Below are positions 46,290-51,264 of a stretch of DNA of 51,264 nucleotides, piece after piece. Source of the DNA: Secundilactobacillus silagei JCM 19001 (lineage in GTDB: Bacteria; Bacillota; Bacilli; Lactobacillales; Lactobacillaceae); NCBI RefSeq assembly GCF_002217945.1, contig NZ_BCMG01000015.1, positions 1 to 51,264 on the forward strand, read 5' to 3'. Position numbers and translations under genes: made by a program. Every line of letters starts with the position of its first letter. The stretch's first letter is position 1. Below the pieces are notes generated by a model. That model was not told the DNA's origin and ran no database searches. It saw only the letters and a list, made by a program, of their open reading frames with translations.

Positions 46290-48599
46290 TTGGAATCACA
46301 TGAACAAAAAATTGAACAGCAACGCGTCGATTCGGTGATTCATCAAATTACCGCAAAAATTAAGTCGGTCTCCATGGAGTACAGTAAGGCCCATGCCGAA
46401 ATGAAGCTGGTCCAGCAAAACTACAGTGCCAACACCTCCGTGAACTACGTGGAAGTTGATGACCGAATTGATACTTCGGCCGAACTGCAGCAGCAACGGG
46501 CCTTAGCTTCCCGACTGATTGAAAATGAACAGATCATTTCTAATCAATTAAACGTTTATCAAGACCTCGAAAAGTCCCCCTACTTTGGGCGGATCGATAT
46601 TCAAGACCCCGGTGAAACGGAGCAGGACCGGCTGTACATCGGGACGGCTTCCTTTACCGATGAAAACGAGAATTTTCTCGTGTACGACTGGCGGGCACCA
46701 ATTTCCGCTATTTACTACAACGGGACGTTAGGTGACGTCACCTACGACACGCCAGCGGGGAAGCAGCTCACTAAACTGACTAAGAAGCGCCAGTTCTTAA
46801 TTCAAAACGGTCAGATCGAAAGTATGTTTGACACCAACGAAACCGTGGGTGATGAGATGCTGCAGCACGTGTTGGGGCAGCAAAACGACGAAACCATGCA
46901 AAACATCGTGGCGACGATCCAGCGCGAGCAAAACGACATCATCAGAGATACCCGTTCCGACTTACTGGTCGTCCAAGGGGTCGCCGGTTCAGGCAAAACT
47001 TCCGCGATCTTACAGCGAATTGCGTTTCTGCTCTATCATAGCCGCCAGGAACTGCAGGCTGATCAAATCGTTTTATTCTCACCCAACAAACTGTTCAGCC
47101 ACTACATCTCAGACGTGCTGCCCAGTTTAGGTGAACGTAATATGCGCCAGGTCACCCTAGCGGACTTTCTCACCCAGCGGCTGCAGGGTCTGAACGTGGA
47201 ATCGTTATTTGACCGTTACGAAAAGGATTTGGATTTGACCCCTGAACAGCAGGCATTGGTCGATTACAAATCATCGTCACAGTACATGCACCAAATTGCG
47301 GACTACTGTCAGCATTTAGCACCGACCCACTTTAAATTCAACCACATTTACTTTAACGGCCGGGTGTTCTTTGATAAAACCGACATTGAGCAGATTTATC
47401 AAGGCCTGCCGCACCTGCAGCCAGCCGAGCGCTTCTTACGCACGAAGAACATCTTGATCAAGCGCCTGAAGCACCGAATCGGTCAAGAAGCCAAATCCGA
47501 CTGGGTCGCCGAAGAAATCGATCAGCTCTCAGATGAGCAGTACCACAATTTGTTAGGGTCCAAACGACGCCACGATTTTCAGGAGATCGATGCCGAAACC
47601 AACTACATTGCCCGCAAGATCGTCACCCGGCGCCTGCGAAAAGTGTACGATGCCATCTACAATAACTACTTCTTGGATATTTACAGCCAGTACGCTGACT
47701 TCATGGATACGGTGGCTCTTCCTGATAACGTTTCTGCTAAGAGCATGGCAACCGGTAAACAGAATTTCTCCCACGATATCGAATTTCACCGCTGTGAATT
47801 AGTAGATGCCGCCCCGTTGCTCTATATTCGCGACATTCTTACCGGTGGCGGTCAAAACCACGCCATGCAGCACTTATTCGTGGATGAAATGCAGGATTAT
47901 TCCATTGCGCAGTTGCAATACTTGCATCACGCGTTTCCTAAAGCCCACATGACTTTCTTAGGTGATGCTGAACAAGCCCTCTTTAAGGCGGTTCAGACGC
48001 CTGAAGAATTACTCACGAGCTTGCGAGACGCCTTTCAGGTTCGCCGGCCACGGTTATTAAAATTAAACCGTTCTTACCGGTCAACGTTACCGATCACGAC
48101 CTTCGCCAAGGCACTCTTACCAGACGGCGACCAGATTGAAGCGTTCAACCGGCCAGGCCAGTTACCGCGATTAGTTATCCGCTATGATGCTGAGAGTTGC
48201 TATGAGGCCTTAGCGTCTGAAGTGACCAGCTTACGCGCTGATTATGGTACGGTGGCCATTTTGACTAAGAATTTGGAACAGGCGCACGAGGTCTATCAAA
48301 AGCTCCACCATCAAACCAGCGATGTGACTTTGATGACCGATGCTGATCTGTCCCTGCCAAAGGGAACCCTGATCATGCCGATTTACCTGGCCAAGGGGCT
48401 GGAGTTTGACGCTGTGATCGCCTGGGACGTTTCCGCGACTAACTTTCCCAATGAACGTTTCACCGGGACGTTATACACCATCGCGACCCGTGCCATGCAC
48501 CAACTCGTTTTGATGAGTCTCGGCCCAGTCTCGCCACTGATTGCGTCGAATAAAATGCCGAAATCAGTCTTGCAGATCGAACATGAATTAACAAATTAA
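46290..48599 (+). CDS. helD: RNA polymerase recycling motor HelD (UvrD/Rep-like ATPase)
   Basis: A 769-residue superfamily 1 helicase-like ATPase that binds stalled or free RNA polymerase and releases nucleic acid. The N-terminal coiled-coil arm (residues 1-95) is characteristic of HelD and absent in UvrD. Walker A GVAGSGKT at 230-237, Walker B-like LFVDEMQDYS near 530-540, then LNRSYRST and a C-terminal motif with AKGLEFDAVIAW. RNA polymerase delta, its functional partner in Bacillus, is encoded at 17.5-18.2 kb. Start TTG at 46290 after GAGGCGG. Bidirectional terminator follows. Confidence 0.92.
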   Translation: MESHEQKIEQQRVDSVIHQITAKIKSVSMEYSKAHAEMKLVQQNYSANTSVNYVEVDDRIDTSAELQQQRALASRLIENEQIISNQLNVYQDLEKSPYFGRIDIQDPGETEQDRLYIGTASFTDENENFLVYDWRAPISAIYYNGTLGDVTYDTPAGKQLTKLTKKRQFLIQNGQIESMFDTNETVGDEMLQHVLGQQNDETMQNIVATIQREQNDIIRDTRSDLLVVQGVAGSGKTSAILQRIAFLLYHSRQELQADQIVLFSPNKLFSHYISDVLPSLGERNMRQVTLADFLTQRLQGLNVESLFDRYEKDLDLTPEQQALVDYKSSSQYMHQIADYCQHLAPTHFKFNHIYFNGRVFFDKTDIEQIYQGLPHLQPAERFLRTKNILIKRLKHRIGQEAKSDWVAEEIDQLSDEQYHNLLGSKRRHDFQEIDAETNYIARKIVTRRLRKVYDAIYNNYFLDIYSQYADFMDTVALPDNVSAKSMATGKQNFSHDIEFHRCELVDAAPLLYIRDILTGGGQNHAMQHLFVDEMQDYSIAQLQYLHHAFPKAHMTFLGDAEQALFKAVQTPEELLTSLRDAFQVRRPRLLKLNRSYRSTLPITTFAKALLPDGDQIEAFNRPGQLPRLVIRYDAESCYEALASEVTSLRADYGTVAILTKNLEQAHEVYQKLHHQTSDVTLMTDADLSLPKGTLIMPIYLAKGLEFDAVIAWDVSATNFPNERFTGTLYTIATRAMHQLVLMSLGPVSPLIASNKMPKSVLQIEHELTN

Positions 48600-48603
48600 T
48601 TTT

Positions 48604-48656
48604 AAAAAAAAGCGTCCTGAAGATCGTCGTAACTGACCGTCTTCAGGACGTTTTTT
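48604..48656. terminator. Bidirectional terminator between helD and the antiporter gene
   Basis: CGTCCTGAAGATCG pairs with CGTCTTCAGGACG; A-run on the left, T-run on the right. Confidence 0.9.
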
Positions 48657-48658
48657 GA

Positions 48659-49855
48659 TTAAACCTTCTCGTTTATGGGTTTAGCTGGATTTTTACTTAG
48701 TTTTAACGCCTGTTTGAGCATGAATGGTGCGATCATCGTCGCTAAAATGATGACCAGCACCATTTTAGAATAGGTAGCATTGGAGAGTAGCCCCGCCTGC
48801 AGACCGATCTGCACGGTGATCATCCCCATTTCACCGCGGGAGATCATCCCGGAACCGATCACATAACTGCTGTGCCAGCTAAAGCCAGTCAGCCGGGCAC
48901 CTAGCCCGCAGCCCATTAATTTGGTTAAACAAGCAAGCAGCGTCATCACTGCGATCAGTCCCAGTGACTGCCCCAAGTAACGAAAGGACATGCTGAGACC
49001 GATGCCCACGAAAAACAGCGGAACGAAGGCCGCGTAGCCGATCGGTTCCATATGGGCTTCAACCACTTTTCGATACGAGGTTTGAGCAACTGCGATCCCC
49101 GCAAAAAACGCCCCGACTGCGCCACTCAGCCCAACCGCATCGGCCGCCCATGCCATCCCTAGACAGATCACCATGGACATGATCGTGACACTGGAATTCA
49201 TGAGTAATTTTTCGCTGATACTCATCAAATAAGGCGCAATCCAGCGAACAACCAGGTAAGTTCCACCAAAAAAGGCCACCTGCTCCAGTAAGATCAAGCC
49301 AATATTCGTATGCTGGCCACTGGTCTTCAACCCTTGAGTCCCCATGAGACTGATCATGATGGATAACAAGATCACACCCACGATGTCGTCAGCCACCGCA
49401 GCCCCCAGGATGGTTGCCCCTTCCGAGGTATCCAGTGCATGGTATTCGCGTAAAACGGCCACCGATATTGAAACTGATGTGGCACTAAAAATAACACCTA
49501 TGTATGCTGCTTCAAATACTGAAAAGTGAAAGGCAACTGCCGCGCCACCCATACAGACAACCGGCATAACAACCCCGCATAGGGCAACGATAATTGCTGG
49601 TTTAAAGAACCGCCGCAACAGCGCTAAATTACTTTCCAAGCCACCAATAAACATCAGCATGATGACCCCAATATCTGAAAAGACATTCAGTAATTGGTTG
49701 GGCTGCACCCAGTTAAACATGGCTGGCCCCACTACGATTCCCACTAAAATTTGGCCAATGACGGACGGCATTCCCATCCGGTTTGAGAAGTGCCCAGCAA
49801 AGGTCGTTAACACCAGCAGGAGGCATAATGTTCCTATAAAGTTCACACTCATCAC
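48659..49855 (-). CDS. CPA2 family cation:proton antiporter (NapA/KefB-like)
   Basis: 398 residues, about 12 membrane segments, opening with a helix and NRMGMPSVIGQILVGIVVGP, typical of CPA2 antiporters. The ion-binding region AAVADDIVGVILL has the double Asp of electrogenic Na+/H+ antiporters (NapA, NhaA). No regulatory TrkA-N domain is fused, unlike KefB/KefC. The family moves Na+ or K+ against protons. The GTG at 49855 or the next ATG (49852) is the start, after AAGAGG. Diverges from the NUDIX gene. Confidence 0.9.
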   Translation of the reverse strand: MMSVNFIGTLCLLLVLTTFAGHFSNRMGMPSVIGQILVGIVVGPAMFNWVQPNQLLNVFSDIGVIMLMFIGGLESNLALLRRFFKPAIIVALCGVVMPVVCMGGAAVAFHFSVFEAAYIGVIFSATSVSISVAVLREYHALDTSEGATILGAAVADDIVGVILLSIMISLMGTQGLKTSGQHTNIGLILLEQVAFFGGTYLVVRWIAPYLMSISEKLLMNSSVTIMSMVICLGMAWAADAVGLSGAVGAFFAGIAVAQTSYRKVVEAHMEPIGYAAFVPLFFVGIGLSMSFRYLGQSLGLIAVMTLLACLTKLMGCGLGARLTGFSWHSSYVIGSGMISRGEMGMITVQIGLQAGLLSNATYSKMVLVIILATMIAPFMLKQALKLSKNPAKPINEKV

Positions 49856-49924
49856 CTCTTGTAGTAAAATAGTGCTGCGTCATTCAGCACTAAATAGAAT
49901 ATAACACTAACCAGAAGGGAAATC

Positions 49925-50485
49925 TTGTACATGTTTAAAAATTGGCGTCAAGCTGGTCACATTAAGAACCAAACACCTCAATATCAAGGCCGGGTATTTT
50001 CCGTTGCCCAGTGCAACATTGATACCCCGGATGGTCTTTCGGTTGAAAGAGACCTGATCCACACGGCACCAACGGTTACGATCCTAGCCCTCACGGACGA
50101 TCAGCGCGTGGTGCTGACCAGTGAATACCGGGTAGGAATCAATGCCGATTCCGTTTCACTGCCAGCTGGTATTATCAATCCTGGTGAGTCACCAGAAGCC
50201 GCTGCCAAACGTGAATTTCAAGAAGAAACCGGCTACCTCGCGCGCTCCGTTCAAGTGATGACCACTGTGACCTCATCTGAAGGCTTTATGGACCAAACGG
50301 CAGCCCTCATTTTATTACGGTTTGATCCAGCTAAACGGACTGCTACCCACTTTGACGCAGACGAATTTGTGACGACTGAGCTCGTTGATTTGAATCAAAC
50401 CTTAGACTGGATCAAAGCGGGTAAGATCAATACTGCGCAGGCATTAGCAGCAATCGGTTATTATCAGCTCTATTTAGCGAATTAA
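49925..50485 (+). CDS. NUDIX hydrolase, ADP-ribose pyrophosphatase-like
   Basis: 186 residues with the Nudix box GIINPGESPEAAAKREFQEETGY (G-x5-E-x7-REfqEE-x-G) beginning near residue 79. Length and N-terminal layout (FKNWRQAGH, VTILALTDDQRVVLTSEYR) fit the ADP-ribose pyrophosphatase group, which hydrolyses ADP-ribose to AMP and ribose 5-phosphate. The frame starts with TTG at 49925 (GAAGGG five bases before); the ATG at 49931 is an alternative. Confidence 0.9.
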   Translation: MYMFKNWRQAGHIKNQTPQYQGRVFSVAQCNIDTPDGLSVERDLIHTAPTVTILALTDDQRVVLTSEYRVGINADSVSLPAGIINPGESPEAAAKREFQEETGYLARSVQVMTTVTSSEGFMDQTAALILLRFDPAKRTATHFDADEFVTTELVDLNQTLDWIKAGKINTAQALAAIGYYQLYLAN

Positions 50486-50538
50486 AAAAGCAACCTGATC
50501 AGCAGTCATTGTAAACCGCTCATCAGGTTGCTTTTATT
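50483..50538 (+). terminator. Terminator of the NUDIX gene
   Basis: AGCAACCTGATCAGC pairs with GCTCATCAGGTTGCT followed by TTTATTT; the A-run before the stem lets it also stop minus-strand tRNA transcription. Confidence 0.9.
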
Positions 50539-50548
50539 TACACTATGA

Positions 50549-50633
50549 TACCGGAGGTGGGGTTCGAACCCACACGTCCTCAACGGACACTGGATTTTGA
50601 GTCCAGCGCGTCTGCCAGTTCCGCCACTCCGGC
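50549..50633 (-). tRNA. tRNA-Leu(CAA)
   Basis: 85-nt cloverleaf: acceptor GCCGGAG with CTCCGGT (G:U first pair), anticodon stem CTGGA/TCCAG with loop CTCAAAA (anticodon CAA), long variable arm typical of tRNA-Leu, T-loop GGTTCGAACCC. The 3' CCA is not encoded. Confidence 0.95.
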
Positions 50634-50698
50634 ATATGCTCATTAGTTACGATAGCATATCGAATCTGTACTTGTGATACAAGACATATGATTTGCTA

Positions 50699-50772
50699 TC
50701 GGGAAGACAGGATTCGAACCTGCGACCCCCTGGTCCCAAACCAGGTGCTCTACCAAGCTGAGCTACTTCCCG
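50699..50772 (-). tRNA. tRNA-Pro(TGG)
   Basis: 74-nt cloverleaf: acceptor CGGGAAG/CTTCCCG, anticodon stem CCTGG/CCAGG with loop TTTGGGA (anticodon TGG), T-loop GGTTCGAATCC. CCA is not encoded. Lies upstream of tRNA-Leu on the same strand, probably cotranscribed. Confidence 0.95.
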
Positions 50773-50801
50773 AAGACGTTTTATAAATTGCCAACTATAT
50801 T

Positions 50802-50830
50802 AGTATACTACTCTGGTTTAGTTTTGACTA
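50802..50830 (-). promoter_or_regulatory. Promoter of tRNA-Pro/tRNA-Leu
   Basis: Minus strand TAGTCA, 17-bp spacer, TATACT (50807-50802), about 30 bases before tRNA-Pro. Confidence 0.5.
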
Positions 50831-50900
50831 GCACCTTTTTAAGACATTTTGTAATCAATTGACTTTAATCGACTTTAATCGATTTTGATCAATTGTCAGG

Positions 50901-50928
50901 TTGTGAGAACGATGGCGTGTAGTATAAT
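50901..50928 (+). promoter_or_regulatory. tRNA-Thr promoter
   Basis: TTGTGA (50901-50906), 16-bp spacer, perfect TATAAT (50923-50928), seven bases before the tRNA. Confidence 0.7.
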
Positions 50929-50935
50929 ATGAATT

Positions 50936-51008
50936 GCCGCTGTAGCTCAGGAGGTAGAGCACTTCCATGGTAAGGAAGAGGTCATCGGTTCAAATCCGAT
51001 AAGCGGCT
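50936..51008 (+). tRNA. tRNA-Thr(GGT)
   Basis: 73-nt cloverleaf: acceptor GCCGCTG with AAGCGGC, anticodon stem CTTCC/GGAAG with loop ATGGTAA (anticodon GGT), T-arm ATCGG-TTCAAAT-CCGAT, discriminator T. The last acceptor pair (position 7:66) is G:A, a mismatch. CCA is not encoded. On the opposite strand from the flanking tRNA pair and 5S gene. Confidence 0.94.
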
Positions 51009-51029
51009 TTAAAATGCACGATCAGGATG

Positions 51030-51094
51030 AATCATCAACCGGTTACAGTTCAATCAGACAATGATCCAAACTGAAGTATAACCTGTTGATGATT
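51030..51094. other. Long imperfect hairpin after tRNA-Thr
   Basis: AATCATCAAC/GTTGATGATT, GGTTA/TAACC and GTTCA/TGAA-type pairing enclose a loop of about 25 bases. No T-tract follows. It may end the tRNA-Thr precursor or be another intergenic palindrome. Confidence 0.5.
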
Positions 51095-51115
51095 ATAAAT
51101 TAAAAGGGATTAAAA

Positions 51116-51145
51116 AAGCAGTCATCGATTACTCGATGACTGCTT
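51116..51145 (-). terminator. Terminator of the rRNA operon
   Basis: AAGCAGTCATCGA/TCGATGACTGCTT followed on the minus strand by TTTTAATCC, directly after the 5S gene. Confidence 0.9.
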
Positions 51146-51150
51146 CGTTT

Positions 51151-51264
51151 GCGTGGCAACGTCCTACCCTCGCAGGGGGCGATCCCCCAACTACTCTTGG
51201 CGTGCTGAAGCTTAACTACTGTGTTCGGCATGGGAACAGGTGTATCCTTCAGGCTATCGCCACC
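51151..51264 (-). rRNA. 5S ribosomal RNA (5' end outside the window)
   Basis: Minus strand reads GGTGGCGATAGCCTGAAGGA near the 5' end, then the invariant CCATGCCGAACACAG and GTAGTTGGGGGATCGCCCCC regions and GGACGTTGCCACGC at the 3' end. The first few nucleotides lie past the window edge. It implies 23S and 16S genes just to the right. Confidence 0.97.

Noticed and set aside
51151-51264. A truncated or pseudogene 5S rRNA
   Set aside because: The missing 5' nucleotides coincide with the window end; the body is intact with normal conserved regions.

Overview
The window is a chromosomal segment of a low-to-moderate G+C Gram-positive bacterium, almost certainly a member of the Lactobacillaceae. 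This rests on gene content and order: the murF-cshA-acpS-alr-mazEF block, rpoE-pyrG-murA-rpmE2, purR-glmU-prs, tatD-rnmV-ksgA-veg-ispE, a KxYKxGKxW-type surface adhesin, a mevalonate-pathway HMG-CoA reductase and a tryptophan T-box. Most genes lie on the minus strand. I saw no transposase, phage gene or CRISPR array, so this is mostly core genome, with a variable surface protein at the left edge.

Left to right: 1-2888 carries a large adhesin gene (minus), cut by the window edge and broken by a frameshift near 1481-1490. Its 3' part is an array of 213-bp repeats. Next come cbpB (c-di-AMP/CBS protein, plus strand), a mazEF toxin-antitoxin pair, alr, acpS, cshA and murF (cell wall, lipid and RNA functions), an unrecognised 261-265 aa protein, a low-molecular-weight tyrosine phosphatase, a class A sortase and an MFS exporter. 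From 13.8 to 18.7 kb lie rpmE2, murA, pyrG with its CTP-sensing attenuator, rpoE and a DUF1934 protein. From 18.9 to 22 kb is a plus-strand trio: LipL-like acyltransferase, HD phosphohydrolase and HAD phosphatase.

From 22 to 31 kb (minus): a small membrane protein, an ABC-FtsX fusion, a short-chain dehydrogenase, prs-glmU-purR (PRPP synthesis beside a PRPP-sensing regulator with a candidate PurBox) and a zinc-type ABC exporter/importer pair lacking a binding protein. From 31 to 39 kb (minus): an alpha/beta hydrolase, ispE, a secreted protein, veg, rsmA/ksgA, rnmV, tatD and metG. From 39.4 to 46.2 kb is a tightly packed minus-strand run from trpS (under a Trp T-box) through ppx, mvaA, an HELLH-motif protein, a sirtuin and a TMEM175-type channel to a DUF72 protein. 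From 46.3 kb: helD (plus), a CPA2 antiporter (minus), a NUDIX hydrolase (plus), tRNA-Leu and tRNA-Pro (minus), tRNA-Thr (plus) and the 3' part of a 5S rRNA (minus) at the right edge, so an rRNA operon lies just outside.

The observations I rate highest are a dispersed family of long intergenic palindromes (4034-4131, 25969-26067, and a structural relative at 13599-13699) whose outer arms are conserved while the inner stems differ yet stay self-complementary; the adhesin frameshift beside a recombination-prone repeat array; a MurA whose catalytic Cys is Asp (predicted fosfomycin insensitivity); an uncharacterised HELLH protein two bases from mvaA; and a mevalonate enzyme coexisting with the MEP-pathway enzyme IspE. 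Many starts were moved to internal ATG/GTG/TTG codons that have a well-spaced Shine-Dalgarno sequence. All calls come from reading the sequence; no database search was run.
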